This document shows, one piece after another, positions 12,625 to 25,345 of a stretch of 64,000 nt of DNA. The stretch covers positions 44,750,396 through 44,814,395 of the forward strand of contig CM026395.1 in NCBI GenBank assembly GCA_014843695.1. The letters run 5' to 3'. The DNA comes from Archivesica marissinica. Lineage: Eukaryota > Mollusca > Bivalvia > Venerida > Vesicomyidae. Both the position numbers and the translations under genes were made by a program. The stretch's first letter is position 1. The number at the start of each line of letters is the position of its first letter. The notes under the pieces were generated by a model. That model did not search any database, was not told the origin of the DNA, and saw only the letters and a list, made by a program, of their open reading frames with translations.

Positions 12625-15600
12625 ACATTATGAGATACACGTACATGGTTAGTGGGTCAGAGCTACGGTAGTAGCATGTATTTCAGACATGAGATACAAC
12701 TTACATGGTTAGTGGGTCGGAGCTACGGTAGTGGCATGTATTTCAGACATGAGATACAACTTACATGGTTAGTGGGTCGGAGCTACGGTAGTGGCATGTA
12801 TTTCAGACATGAGATACAACTTACATGGTTAGTGGGTCGGAGCTACGGTAGTAGCATGTATTTCAGACATGAGATACAACTTACATGGTTAGTGGGTCGG
12901 AGCTACGGTAGTGGCATGTATTTCAGACATGAGAAACAACTTACATGGTTAGTGGGTCGGAGCTACGGTAGTAGCATGTATTTCAGACATGAGATACAAC
13001 TTACATGGTTAGTGGGTCGGAGCTACGGTAGTGGCATGTATTTCAGACATGAGATACAACTTACATGGTTAGTGGGTCGGAGCTACGGTAGTAGCATGTA
13101 TTTCAGACATGAGATACAACTTACATGGTTAGTGGGTCGGAGCTACGGTAGTAGCATGTATTTCAGACATGAGATACAATGTACATGGTTAGTGGGTCGG
13201 AGCTACGGTAGTAGCATGTATTTCAGACATGAGATACAACTTACATGGTTAGTGGGTCGGAGCTACGTTAGTGGCATGTATTTCAGACATGAGAAACAAC
13301 TTACATGGTTAGTGGGTCGGAGCTACGGTAGTAGCATGTATTTCAGACATGAGATACAACTTACATGGTTAGTGGGTCGGAGCTACGGTAGTGGCATGTA
13401 TTTCAGACATGAGATACAACTTACATGGTTAGTGGGTCGGAGCTACGGTAGTAGCATGTATTTCAGACATGAGATACAACTTACATGGTTAGTGGGTCGG
13501 AGCTACGGTAGTAGCATGTATTTCAGACATGAGATACAACTTACATGGTTAGTGGGTCGGAGCTACGGTAGTGGCATGTATTTCAGACATGAGATACAAC
13601 TTACATGGTTAGTGGGTCGGAGCTACGTTAGTGGCATGTATTTCAGACATGAGATACAACTTACATGGTTAGTGGGTCGGAGCTACGGTAGTAGCATGTA
13701 TTTCAGACATGAGATACAACGTACATGGTTAGTGGGTCGGAGCTACGGTAGTAGCATGTATTTCAGACATGAGATACAACTTACATGGTTAGTGGGTCGG
13801 AGCTACGGTAGTAGCATGTATTTCAGACATGAGATACAACTTACATGGTTAGTGGGTCGGAGCTACGGTAGTAGCATGTATTTCAGACATGAGATACAAC
13901 TTACATGGTTAGTGGGTCGGAGCTACGGTAGTAGCATGTATTTCAGACATGAGATACAACTTACATGGTTAGTGGGTCGGAGCTACGGTAGTAGCATGTA
14001 TTTCAGACATGAGATACAACTTACATGGTTAGTGGGTCGGAGCTACGGTAGTAGCATGTATTTCAGACATGAGATACAACTTACATGGTTAGTGGGTCGG
14101 AGCTACGGTAGTAGCATGTATTTCAGACATGAGATACAACTTACATGGTTAGTGGGTCGGAGCTACGGTAGTAGCATGTATTTCAGACATGAGATACAAC
14201 TTACATGGTTAGTGGGTCGGAGCTACGGTAGTAGCATGTATTTCAGACATGAGATACAACTTACATGGTTAGTGGGTCGGAGCTACGGTAGTAGCATGTA
14301 TTTCAGACATGAGATACAACTTACATGGTTAGTGGGTCGGAGCTACGGTAGTAGCATGTATTTCAGACATGAGATACAACTTACATGGTTAGTGGGTCGG
14401 AGCTACGGTAGTAGCATGTATTTCAGACATGAGATACAACTTACATGGTTAGTGGGTCGGAGCTACGGTAGTAGCATGTATTTCAGACATGAGATACAAC
14501 TTACATGGTTAGTGGGTCGGAGCTACGGTAGTGGCATGTATTTCAGACATGAGATACAACTTACATGGTTAGTGGGTCGGAGCTACGGTAGTAGCATGTA
14601 TTTCAGACATGAGATACAATGTACATGGTTAGTGGGTCGGAGCTACGGTAGTAGCATGTATTTCAGACATGAGATACAACTTACATGGTTAGTGGGTCGG
14701 AGCTACGGTAGTAGCATGTATTTCAGACATGAGATACAACTTACATGGTTAGTGGGTCGGAGCTACGGTAGTAGCATGTATTTCAGACATGAGATACAAC
14801 TTACATGGTTAGTGGGTCGGAGCTACGGTAGTAGCATGTATTTCAGACATGAGATACAACTTACATGGTTAGTGGGTCGGAGCTACGGTAGTAGCATGTA
14901 TTTCAGACATGAGATACAACTTACATGGTTAGTGGGTCGGAGCTACGGTAGTAGCATGTATTTCAGACATGAGATACAACTTACATGGTTAGTGGGTCGG
15001 AGCTACGTAGTGGCATGTATTTCAGACATGAGATACAACTTACATGGTTAGTGGGTCGGAGCTACGGTAGTAGCATGTATTTCAGACATGAGATACAATG
15101 TACATGGTTAGTGGGTCGGAGCTACGGTAGTAGCATGTATTTCAGACATGAGATACAACTTACATGGTTAGTGGGTCGGAGCTACGGTAGTAGCATGTAT
15201 TTCAGACATGAGATACAACTTACATGGTTAGTGGGTCGGAGCTACGGTAGTGGCATGTATTTCAGACATGAGATACAACTTACATGGTTAGTGGGTCGGA
15301 GCTACGGTAGTAGCATGTATTTCAGACATGAGATACAACTTACATGGTTAGTGGGTCGGAGCTACGGTAGTAGCATGTATTTCAGACATGAGATACAACT
15401 TACATGGTTAGTGGGTCGGAGCTACGGTAGTAGCATGTATTTCAGACATGAGATACAACTTACATGGTTAGTGGGTCGGAGCTACGGTAGTAGCATGTAT
15501 TTCAGACATGAGATACAACTTACATGGTTAGTGGGTCGGAGCTACGGTAGTAGCATGTATTTCAGACATGAGATACAACTTACATGGTTAGTGGGTCGGA

Positions 15601-16520
15601 GCTACGGTAGTAGCATGTATTTCAGACATGAGATACAACTTACATGGTTAGTGGGTCGGAGCTACGGTAGTAGCATGTATTTCAGACATGAGATACAACT
15701 TACATGGTTAGTGGGTCGGAGCTACGGTAGTAGCATGTATTTCAGACATGAGATACAACTTACATGGTTAGTGGGTCGGAGCTACGGTAGTAGCATGTAT
15801 TTCAGACATGAGATACAACTTACATGGTTAGTGGGTCGGAGCTACGGTAGTAGCATGTATTTCAGACATGAGAAACAACTTACATGGTTAGTGGGTCGGA
15901 GCTACGGTAGTAGCATGTATTTCAGACATGAGAAACAACTTACATGGTTAGTGGGTCGGAGCTACGGTAGTAGCATGTATTTCAGACATGAGATAAACTT
16001 ACATGGTTAGTGGGTCGGAGCTACGGTAGTAGCATGTATTTCAGACATGAGATACAACTTACATGGTTAGTGGGTCGGAGCTACGGTAGTAGCATGTATT
16101 TCAGACATGAGATACAACTTACATGGTTAGTGGGTCGGAGCTACGGTAGTAGCATGTATTTCAGACATGAGATACAACTTACATGGTTAGTGGGTCGGAG
16201 CTACGGTAGTAGCATGTATTTCAGACATGAGATACAACTTACATGGTTAGTGGGTCGGAGCTACGGTAGTAGCATGTATTTCAGACATGAGATACAACTT
16301 ACATGGTTAGTGGGTCGGAGCTACGGTAGTAGCATGTATTTCAGACATGAGAAACAACTTACATGGTTAGTGGGTCGGAGCTACGGTAGTAGCATGTATT
16401 TCAGACATGAGATACAACTTACATGGTTAGTGGGTCGGAGCTACGGTAGTAGCATGTATTTCAGACATGAGATACAACTTACATGGTTGGGTCGGAGTTA
16501 CGGTAGTGGCATGTATTTCA
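12625..16520. repeat. 60-bp minisatellite, distal homogeneous part, about 65 units
   Basis: The forward unit is acatggttagtgggtcggag, ctacggtagtagcatgtatt, tcagacatgagatacaactt. In gene sense this is TGAAATACATGCC to AACCAT then gtaagttgtatctc: the 3' end of exon F with its donor. Nearly every unit carries ctacgg, which puts TAG in the exon frame. Copies are almost identical. Confidence 0.97.
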
Positions 16521-16525
16521 GACAT

Positions 16526-17769
16526 CTTCTTCTTCTTGTCGTTCGCGAATCACCTGGACAAGCCAGCAGCAAACACGAAATGGGCCGTCCTCCTCAGATC
16601 CTCCCGGCAGCCATGTAACCTCATCTGGAGAGAAGTATCTGTTGGCCAGGTTGTTTTCCTCAGCCCATGAAGATTGGGACACTCCTGGAGGATGTGTTCT
16701 GCAGTCTGGTCCCCTACGTTGCAGCTGCAGGCAGTTGATGGAGCTAATCCAAGCTTCCGACACATATGGAAGTTCAGGCGGTTATGCCCTGTTCTAAGCC
16801 GGAATATCGTGACTTGCTCCTGTCTGGTGAGAAGGTGGTAGTCATCCTTCTCGACTGTTGGCTTTGATGCAGATTTGATTATGGTGCATTTCTCCTTGTA
16901 AGTCAAATATTTGTCTGGTTGCCTCTCGGTAGAACCTTGCTTGGCAAGCTGGTCAGCGGCTTCATTGCCAGGGATGCCTATGTGCCCACTGGAGGACAGT
17001 TCTTTTAGTTACGCTGACTGTTCGAAGGGCTTCCATCAGGTGGGGTTCTTTGTTGTTAGACAGGGCATCCAGAACTGAGAGCGCATCAGTCAGGAAGACA
17101 ACCTGGGCACACTCCACAGTGTTGTGTACTAGAGATGCTGCTGTTTCACGGGCCTGTACTTCTGCCCCATAGTTGCTGCAGTGTACTCCAGTAGGTAGAG
17201 CAACTGACTGTGTGTATCCATCTGGGTGTCGGACATACACGCCTGCTCCTCCGTTTGCTACTGCTCTTGTGGCTGAACCATCTGTGTAGACTTGTAGCCA
17301 TGCTTCTCCAGGATAACTCTTGTCAATGTGTGCTAGTGTGAGGGCATGTTTGACGTCATCATGTTGTCTATCTCTGGATGTCATGTATGGGATTGTACTG
17401 CAGATAGTAACCTTGGATTCATCGCTAGTCAACCATGGCTTGGATAGAAATGGCGTTGGAGGCAATGTCTTGGCTGGGAGATGGCTGGTGTGCTTTCGAG
17501 CAAGCTTCTTGGACTAGTGGATGAAACTGCTTCGCTTTAGACGATTCTTCGTTAGTGCCTCAACTCTCTGCTTCATCGGTTGTTCTTCCTGACATCAAAA
17601 CTTCTCTGTCTGTAGAAGAATTCTTGTGACGCGACGTTCTTGCAGTGGCTGGATGGAAGTAATTTTCTCCATGGCCTTGATTGGAGTGCTCTTCATTGAC
17701 CACACCTTGGTAAATAGTCTTCAAGATGTGATCATTGGCACCCCATGTGGTGCCAGCAAGCTTCCGAAG
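16526..17769 (-). mobile_element. Degenerate non-LTR retrotransposon (LINE), 3' part: RT thumb, RNase H, zinc knuckle
   Basis: Reading on the minus strand, RKLAGTTWGAN (end of reverse transcriptase) lies near 17760. MKSTPIKAMEK and PLQERRVTRILLQ follow near 17680-17600, then an RNase H domain with YTDGSA near 17290, YGAEVQARETA near 17160 and LTDALSVLDAL near 17090. GHIGIPGNEAADQLAK near 17000 precedes LRTGHNRLNFH and a C-x-C-H-C cluster near 16700. It is broken by loss of the segment after the RT motif, a TGA at 17595-17597, a TAG at 17514-17516 and a frameshift near 17005. A 3' (gaa)n tail lies at 16526-16537. A gacat target duplication flanks it (16521-16525 and 17770-17774). RNase H suggests an I-like clade; clade unconfirmed. 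Confidence 0.9.
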
Positions 17770-19112
17770 GACATGAGATACAACGTACATGGTTAGTGGG
17801 TCGGAGCTGAGGTAGTGGCATGTATTTCAGACATGAGATACAACGTACATGGTTAGTTGGTCGGAGCTACGGTAGTGGCATGTATTTCAGACATGAGATA
17901 CAACGTACATGGTTAGTGGGTCGGAGCTGAGGTGGTGGCATATATTTCAGACATGAGAAACAACGTACATGGTTAGTGGGTCGGAGCTACGGTAGTGGCA
18001 TGTATTTCAGACATGAGATACAACGTACATGGTTAGTGGGAGACATGAGATACAACTTACATGGTTTGTGGGTCGGAGCTACGGTAGTAGCATGTATTTC
18101 AGACATGAGATACAACTTACATGGTTAGTGGGTCGGAGCTACGGTAGTGGCATGTATTTCAGACATGAGATACAACGTACAAGGTTAGTGGGTCGGAGCT
18201 GAGGTAGTGGCATGTATTTCAGACATGAGATACAACGTACATGGTTAGTGGGTCGGAGCTACGGTAGTGGCATGTATTTCAGACATGAGATACAACTTAC
18301 ATGGTTAGTGAGTCGGAGCTACTGTAGTGGCATGTATTTCAGACATGAGATACAACGTACATGGTTAGTGGGTCGGAGCTACGGTAGTGGCATGTATTTC
18401 AGACATGAGATACAACGTACATGGTTAGTGGGTCGGAGCTACGGTAGTAGCATGTATTTCAGACATGAGAAACAACGTACATGGTTAGTGGGTCAGAGCT
18501 GAGGTAGTGGCATGTATTTCAGACATGAGATAGAACGTACATGGTTAGTGGGAGACATGAGATACAACTTACATGGTTAGTGGGTCGGAGCTGATGTAGT
18601 GGCATGTATTTCAGACATGAGAAACAACTTACATGGTTAGTGGGTCGGAGCTACGGTAGTGGCATGTATTTCAGACATGAGATACAACGTACATGGTTAG
18701 TGGGTCGGAGCTACGGTAGTGGCATATATTTCAGACATGAGATACAACTTACATGGTTAGTGGGTCGGAGCTGAGGTAGTGGCATGTATTTCAGACATGA
18801 GATACAACGTACATGGTTAGTGGGTCGGAGCTGAGGTAGTGGCATGTATTTCAGACATGAGATACAACGTACATGGTTAGTGGGTCGGAGCTGAGGTAGT
18901 GGCATGTATTTCAGACATGAGATACAACTTACATGGTTAGTGGGTCGGAGCTACGGTAGTGGCATGTATTTCAGACATGAGATACAACTTACATGGTTAG
19001 TGGATCGGAGCTGAGGTAGTGGCATGTATTTCAGACATGAGATACAACTTACATGGTTAGTGGGTGGGAGCTACAGTAGTGGCATGTATTTCAGACATGA
19101 GAAACAACTTAC
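17770..19112. repeat. 60-bp minisatellite, exon-proximal variable part, about 22 units
   Basis: Same unit as at 12.6-16.5 kb but mixed. Many units keep ctgaggtag, the exact exon F codons, and either gtaagt or gtacgt as donor. Two units carry the same 28-base deletion (junctions near 18040 and 18552), 512 bases apart, suggesting a duplicated block of eight to nine units. Confidence 0.96.
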
Positions 19113-19196
19113 ATGGTTAGTTGGTCGGAGCTGAGGTAGTGGCATGTATTTCAGACATGGTCTCTGTGTCCAGAACAAAGGCATGGACCCCCTGGT
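19113..19196 (-). CDS. SACM1L: SAC1 exon F (TRGSMPLFW), source of the 60-bp minisatellite
   Basis: The exon has 84 bases, 28 codons, phase 0 on both sides. The translation is [13 protein letters not shown] followed by [14 protein letters not shown], matching vertebrate TRGSIPVFWSQRP and LKYKPLPQI. The acceptor is taatatttatttcag. The donor is CAT followed by gtaagt. The last 45 or so exon bases with the donor and about 15 intron bases are the unit of the array that continues to 12.6 kb. The first intronic unit brings an in-frame TAG, so failing to cut at this donor would end translation. Confidence 0.94.
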
Positions 19197-19314
19197 CTGA
19201 AATAAATATTATAAACTCAAATGTAATCCATTAGCTGTTTCCCTTCTCCTGTATGTGCAGGGCCCATTCTGGAGCATAGTCATTGATCTACAGAAGTGAT
19301 TAGCATATGTTTGT

Positions 19315-19500
19315 TTGTGTTTATCGTTTATTAAAGCATCAACAGCTTAGGTCATATGGTAAATCTCCCGTTATTATTGGTGGCGGAAGACCCTGGTGCC
19401 CGAGCCATCTGAGCAGTATTTTAGGCACGGATAGGCACCTGGGTACAACCACAGACCATCTGCAAGCCAGTGGGATAGCTTACTCATGTGCATATGTAAT
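19315..19500 (-). mobile_element. SINE family 5 copy
   Basis: The minus strand reads tatcccactggcttgcagat, ggtctgtggttgtacccagg, tgcc and cagggtcttccgcc. Similar to 31640-31790. The tRNA-like head and the ggtctt core match elements common in bivalve introns (from memory). Confidence 0.6.
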
Positions 19501-21464
19501 TTGCATGTGATTTGCAGAAGTGATTTGTATTATGCAATTTGTATATGTGTTGGTTTTTATTTGTATAATTATGAGATTTGTATACATGATTTTTGCATAC
19601 CGTATTTATTGATGTATAACACGCATTCATGTACAACGTGCACCTGCATTTTGGCACATACTTCAGGGGAGCAAACAGAGATCCGATGTATACCGCTCAC
19701 ATGTAAATAACAATTCCACAAGCAAAACGGTTCAAATCTCACGACATGCAAAATAATTATATACGGACAAACTGACCCACCCAATTGAGGTTGTTGCACT
19801 GATTGAGGGACAGTATCCATATTAGCCAGTATTGTATGACAGTCACAAGATGATCATTTGTATCACGAGATTTATCAAGATTCATTTTAAAAAACCTTTT
19901 CATCAAGTTTATTTTCTTAAAGCAGCATTACATCTAATAAAGGATGTTTTGTGTAAAATGTAAATACTAATAGGTGTGTGTTTACAAAAATCGAAATAGT
20001 CGCTCAGAAACGATAAAATTCCGATAAATTTAAACCGTCGTATACGCGAATTTGTTTACATCAACACGCACTGTTTATCAACAAACCAAAATGTAAACAC
20101 GCACAACGCGCATGCGTGAAATAGCGGATGTAGAAAAGCACGTTGAACATGACAGAAGTGTACGTATGTCCCATTAATGTCAAACCCCTTGCATGAAACT
20201 ATACAACAGTGGTTATGAATCGACATATCAAGTAATTCAATTAAAACAGACAACGTGGGGCAAATGTGGAGGATTTAGAAAGACAAAGACATTGAAATTC
20301 ACCAATTCCGTCGCGTAGTACGGTAGTATCTACTAAATGCAAGGTTTGTTGCTACGTTTTATTTTGTAAGAATTATTTCGTTTTGAGCACTAACGATGTA
20401 TCTTATAACTACCAGTAGTTGTTTAATCATTGTAGCGGTTAAAATCAACATACTACGGTATATGTCAGTGGACAAACTGGACATACTTGTTTACAAACAA
20501 TCGTTATAATTTATGGGGCTCCCCACGGGGTATAAAACCAAGACATATTTGAGAAGGAAGACAGTTACTTTATCGACTATATATGTTCGTAAATACCAAA
20601 TTGGTTGTGCTTATAATACTTTTGATATTCAAAGTAACAATGGATGTATTTGTTTTTACAGTTAATACGCTATTAATTCTGAAGGTAATATATACATGCA
20701 GGAGACAAGTGGAAAATGGTGTTTAGCAATATCAAAGACTGCCATAAGAAAGATTGATACATAATTATTACGAATCATTGCATACATTTCTATTACTGAT
20801 TCTCATGCATTAAAGGCTATTCGAAAAAAATAGCCCCGCCCCCCTTTGGACGTTCTTTTGTCGGGGGGGGGGCGTCCAAAACCAGTTTGCATTTTTGGTG
20901 GGTTTATTTCTGGCAACACATCTACATGTTACTCCACTTACCATACACCTTTCTAAAATGGCCAAGGTGGGGCAGGGTTGACAACCTGCTTGAACAGGGG
21001 GGTCTTTGTTTAGGGACAACTACAAATTACATATTTGTACCGTAACCCATTCCCTCATAGAAGCACCTCTTGACGCCATTACCAATGCGACATACATTGA
21101 CAATGTAGTAGCCAAACCAATGTTCATAATAAAGGCCAGAATATCGTGTAGTCCCAGTAATATCTATGGAGGTGGGATATATATGGCGGCTTCTTATCCA
21201 CTGCATGATAGCTAAATGGCTGTCGTTTGTATGGAGATATAATAGTATATTAACCTAAATCTCTATAAAGGAAAGGGTTAACAGATGGTCTGCTAGGCAT
21301 TTGTTGTTCCTTTTGCCAGGAATCTAATTAACACCATTTTGTGAGTTTGCACATGTATGCAATACCCTTTACTTTGAAAGGTTTTAATAATATGCCATAA
21401 TGGTGTGAGCCCCACCAGAACCATAGTGATGATGTATGTAGTGAAGCCGTTTAAATCAACACGG
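19501..21464. other. Intron E-F, unique AT-rich sequence
   Basis: Apart from a short piece of SINE family 3 near 20160-20200 (cccattaatgtcaaacccct) and a C/G-rich tract at 20833-20877, I see nothing that can be named. Confidence 0.5.
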
Positions 21465-21560
21465 CCTCTTCCTCGTGACAATGTGTTCCATTAAGGGGAG
21501 GCAGCGAGATCAATTAAACTAATGATGAAATAACTTGTTTCGCAATCAAGCAATTTGAAT
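21465..21560 (+). mobile_element. SINE family 2, 3' fragment
   Basis: It contains cctcttcctcgtgacaatg, a gag.gatcaattaaac segment and cttgtttcgcaatcaag, matching the end of 26196-26395. Confidence 0.55.
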
Positions 21561-21628
21561 AAACTAGATCAGATATTCACCCAGCTAAAATTAAGAATTG
21601 TTATGGGTATGTGTCATTCTTGTTGCAG

Positions 21629-21749
21629 AATTGGATCAGAACTGTGTATTATTGAAGACATGTCAGGCATCAGGGTACTGTCGAGTGTCCACAAGATGAA
21701 CGAGGACGCAAACACCACAATATTGAATAACAGAGAGATCATTCATAAG
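21629..21749 (+). CDS. Possible internal exon on the plus strand, unknown product
   Basis: The segment is preceded by cattcttgttgcag and ends AAG followed by gtaact, both near-consensus. One frame is open for 40 codons (IGSELCIIEDMSGIRVL then VHKMNEDANTTILNNREI), while another carries an early stop. The composition is coding-like, more GC-rich than its surroundings. It lies in an intron of the minus-strand gene, so it would belong to a nested or overlapping gene. I recognise no family. Confidence 0.3.
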
Positions 21750-22317
21750 GTAACTTCATTAATACACATTGAATCTACACTAAAGCAGTTGTGTCGCATA
21801 TTAATTATTTTATTTTAATAGACCAGATTCTCACACCTTATTTATTATTATTATATAAATAGGTATAAATTTATAATGCCTGAATGACCATGTAATAGTT
21901 TATTCTATCGACTATATATAACTATATAACCCTCCTCAAAGGGTCGTGAATATGCCACCACCTAAAGAAATGTTCATATTACTTGGAGAATGTAATTTGT
22001 TTTTTCCATCAATAAATAATTAACCATGCGATAGGAATGGGTGCTAATGTTTATAGCTACGTCTGTCTAAGGACAGGGTATCTCAAAAATATGTTGATAG
22101 ACTTTGTGGATGTTTGCTGGTGTACGATTGTGTGTGAATTCGGTCAAATGTCTTGTGTGATCAGCGACGGGTCCACTCCAATTGATTTCTATAGTAGGAA
22201 ACCTTGTATGAACTGTCAAATAAACAATACCATGTGTTTGACCTTTCAATGTCGAATCGGGGTCATGCTAATCTTTTGTCAAATACCAGCAATCCAAGTG
22301 CTATTCTCTAGTTTTAT

Positions 22318-22475
22318 AGATGTTATATTTCGGGTTTTACACCTGCATCAGCACCATTTTGGGCTATATCGCTGGCGGGCAGTTTATCTAACAACACCTT
22401 TCCTGGGCAGGCTTCAGCAGTTAACCAGTACTTGGGTGCACGACCTCCGTAAGAAACTGCCAACTTTTTCATGTT
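22318..22475 (-). mobile_element. SINE family 4, partial
   Basis: It shares cgggttttacacctgcatca, ggcgggcagttta and aagaaactgccaactttttc with the full copy at 51168-51430. The tRNA head is missing. A 186-codon plus-strand frame across it is an artefact. Confidence 0.8.
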
Positions 22476-23562
22476 TTATAGATGTATTTGTGACATTTTG
22501 TAAAACACTGTTTACAGGCCTATCTAGACTTTATGGTCATTCTGAAATTTGTATATTACCGACAGCAGAACAGCTTATATATCCAGGTGCCCTCTGAGCA
22601 GTATTTCATGCACCTTGTAAAACCACCAACCTGATATAATTGGACACCACCAGTGGAATTTGAACCTATATAGTTGAGAAGCAGGTGACCGACTACCTTA
22701 GATACTCATCTATGGAGATATAGTGGGTGTTGCAGACAGATAGTGGATGTAGCACTCTGTCAATAGCTTCATATAAACTTCCGAGTTAAAATGGGATCAT
22801 TGTGTAAAACTAGGCCAGCTTACAATACTAACTTGTGTGATAACTCATTTACACAACAGTTGCTTCGTACAAAACCAGATCAGTAGTTTGACGATAATTT
22901 TAACCATTGTCTGGTTTGTCAGGGTAAACTGTCTCTAGTTTGGTTTAGTACCAGTATTATTGATATTGTATTTTATTTACAGGCTATGTAGAATATAGCA
23001 ACAACTGGACACATTATGCTGTGAAAGAACCGAAGTAGTATGGATATATATGCGATAATGCCAATCTAACCAGACACTATGCAGTGTGAAGAAAAACGGA
23101 CAGAACAAACTGTGATGAGCCAACATGATTCGAGGATTACTGACTGTAACTTATCTCCCCCTCAAACTAAAACTTTATTTGAAACAAAGAAATGAAAGAG
23201 AACAATTGTCATTTAATGCACTTTTATTCCAGATGATTATACAGCAATTCATTTCATTAAGATTGGTTATTAGTTTGTTCCATTGCGTCTCAACATTTCC
23301 ATACGTATATTCCATTGCGTCCCAACATTTCCATGTAGTACCGAAGACACTGTCAGAACCTGTCCGTCTAGGATCAACCGTTCAATCTGAAACAATAGTA
23401 AATTATCATCAAAAGCCTGAATGTATTATTGACATTTCGTATTAGTTAGTAATTTCTAGGATGCAAGTTAATTTAAACAAGAGCACCATGAACTTTTGAA
23501 GGCCTCAGTGTGCTCACCAGAGTTCAAAGGGTTATACAAACAAAGTATCTGGAACGTTCGCA

Positions 23563-23645
23563 TATTCTCCATGGCCTAGTGGTTAAGGCGTCCACATATA
23601 TGTAGCAGGCGGTTGAAAGTTTGAACCTCGCAAGAAATGACTGGC
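23563..23645 (+). mobile_element. tRNA-like SINE head or tRNA pseudogene
   Basis: An A-box-like tggcctagtggttaaggcg and a B-box-like gtttgaacctcg are spaced as in a tRNA. No good acceptor stem can be paired, so it is not called as a functional tRNA. Confidence 0.5.
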
Positions 23646-23926
23646 CCTTTCAATAAGGGTGACATTAAAATAAACAATGCTTTACACTATTTGTATTCTA
23701 TTTAATGCTAGTTTAACATAACAGGTCACCCAATGAATGCTTATAGTTGCAACACAGCTAGTATACATATCCACTATATCTGAGAAGAGAATTATGGTTT
23801 CTGATATTAAAGATGATTTTTAAAATGTTGGAAGTTTCGTCAATTAACATTATGACATAAGGGAGGGGGGATGAGGTATATCAATGATGTCCAATGGAAG
23901 CTCACCTGTGACAACTGTATGAGGTT

Positions 23927-24172
23927 AAGTTTAAACTTTATTTATATAACAATGACTGTGAAACAAGCTGTAACATCTTGTATTAATCACTCTTGTTTGA
24001 GCGGATGACTGAGTATTTGTGGTCGGAGGAAACCAGAGTACCCGGAGAAAACCCACCTGTCTGATCTGGTCACCTGTCTGATCTGGTGACCACCGTACCA
24101 TCTCACATACTTCCAAATGTGAGGATCGAACACGGGTTGCATTTGTGAGAAGCGAGCGCTAATCGGACAGCC
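23927..24172 (-). mobile_element. SINE family 1, full length
   Basis: The minus strand carries the tRNA-like head (gtccgattagcgctcgcttc, cccgtgttcgatcc), the core with ggtactctggtttcc, and the tail ending ataaataaagttt. A 19-base stretch (acctgtctgatctggtcacc region) is duplicated inside the core. Confidence 0.88.
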
Positions 24173-24710
24173 ACAACTATATATGTGAGGTTACTTATAA
24201 ACAAGTGAATAATAATTTGTGATCAGAATCAATTTCAATTATGTAGCGGTCCAGTGGTTAAACACGCATGTTAAACTCACCACTATACCATACTAAAATG
24301 ACTCGCATCATAGTCTTTCGGATAAGACTCAAAACCGTTCACGTAAACGAGGCAGAGGAGACTCTGTATGTATCATTGCACAATCCACTAAAATCACTAA
24401 TCTCTTCAAGAGGTGTAGCTCATATGGGCAACCGGTAGCGATGTTAAATATCCGTAAAATACACACACAATCAACTTCCATTTGTAACACTTTAACTGAT
24501 GCAAATATCATCCAAACATTTATGACTTGCACTGGCACAGTCATATTTGACTGATACTCTATATATGACTGGAATATATTCTTACGTTGCGCATTGAAAT
24601 GTAGTTGCTGGGCAGACATCCACACTATTTGTATAAGTCTGCCCCCATCTCATTGCAATGTCCACACCTGTACCAATATTGTGTACTAACAGCTGGTTGT
24701 AGAGGTCTGG

Positions 24711-24779
24711 TTATGGTGGTGGAGATTGATCATTGAGTACCAGATTCTGCATCTTCTCAACACCCTGCTCAATGACAAC
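24711..24779 (-). CDS. Possible alternative terminal exon in SAC1 intron E-F
   Basis: A good acceptor (cattgcatttacag) is followed by 22 codons, VVIEQGVEKMQNLVLN then DQSPPP, and a TAA. The phase would let it follow exon E in frame and end the protein before the catalytic loop. No homologue is recognised and no clear AATAAA follows closely. It may be chance or a remnant of another gene. Confidence 0.2.
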   Translation of the reverse strand, partial: VVIEQGVEKMQNLVLNDQSPPP

Positions 24780-25187
24780 CTGTAAATGCAATGAATTTTC
24801 TATGAGGTACATAAATAAACAGCCAGAATCCCATTAAGAAAAAAATACAATATCTTATTAAAACATTTTAAACAAACAATGTGACTTCACGGTGATGGTG
24901 CATCACTCACTGTGTGTGTCGTGGCCCTGTGTGACATCCATGATTCAGTGAAGAACACTTTTTATATCATTGATACGCATCCGAATGAGCAAATGTACTG
25001 TCTAAAAGGACTACATCTCGCGCACAATACTGTATTATAATGGCCATGTATGTCTGCACAGCAAACATCATCAAAGGTATTGCAAAAACAACAAAAAGCT
25101 ATGTTGCTACTGATGCTTTGATGGTTTAGATATGTTAGTTATAAGACATAAAGCTGGAATGTGTATTTAATTGTATGACACCCATGG

Positions 25188-25345
25188 TAGAGTGCCAGAT
25201 TTGGAATAGAAAGCCTGAAGGGTTCCAGGTTCGATACTCGGTCACGGAACAAATGTAGTGTCATTGAGCAAGGCTCCTCATACAAAGTGCTTAGTATTGG
25301 TCAATCGCTTGTGTCGACAAAAATGGAACATTCATAAATACCTCT
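25188..25345 (+). mobile_element. SINE family 3 copy
   Basis: It reads ggtagagtgccagatttgg, aggttcgatactcggtcacg and gtgtcattgagcaaggct, the sense version of 25767-25975. Confidence 0.75.

Noticed and set aside
12652..16618. Plus-strand frames of up to 799 codons ([20 protein letters not shown] repeats)
   Set aside because: A 60-base unit gives a 20-residue period automatically. The other strand explains the unit as exon F plus donor.
22037..22597. 186-codon plus-strand frame
   Set aside because: It runs through a SINE family 4 copy; the same residues recur wherever that SINE occurs.
23563..23645. Functional tRNA gene
   Set aside because: A and B boxes are present but the stems do not pair; more likely a SINE head or pseudogene.
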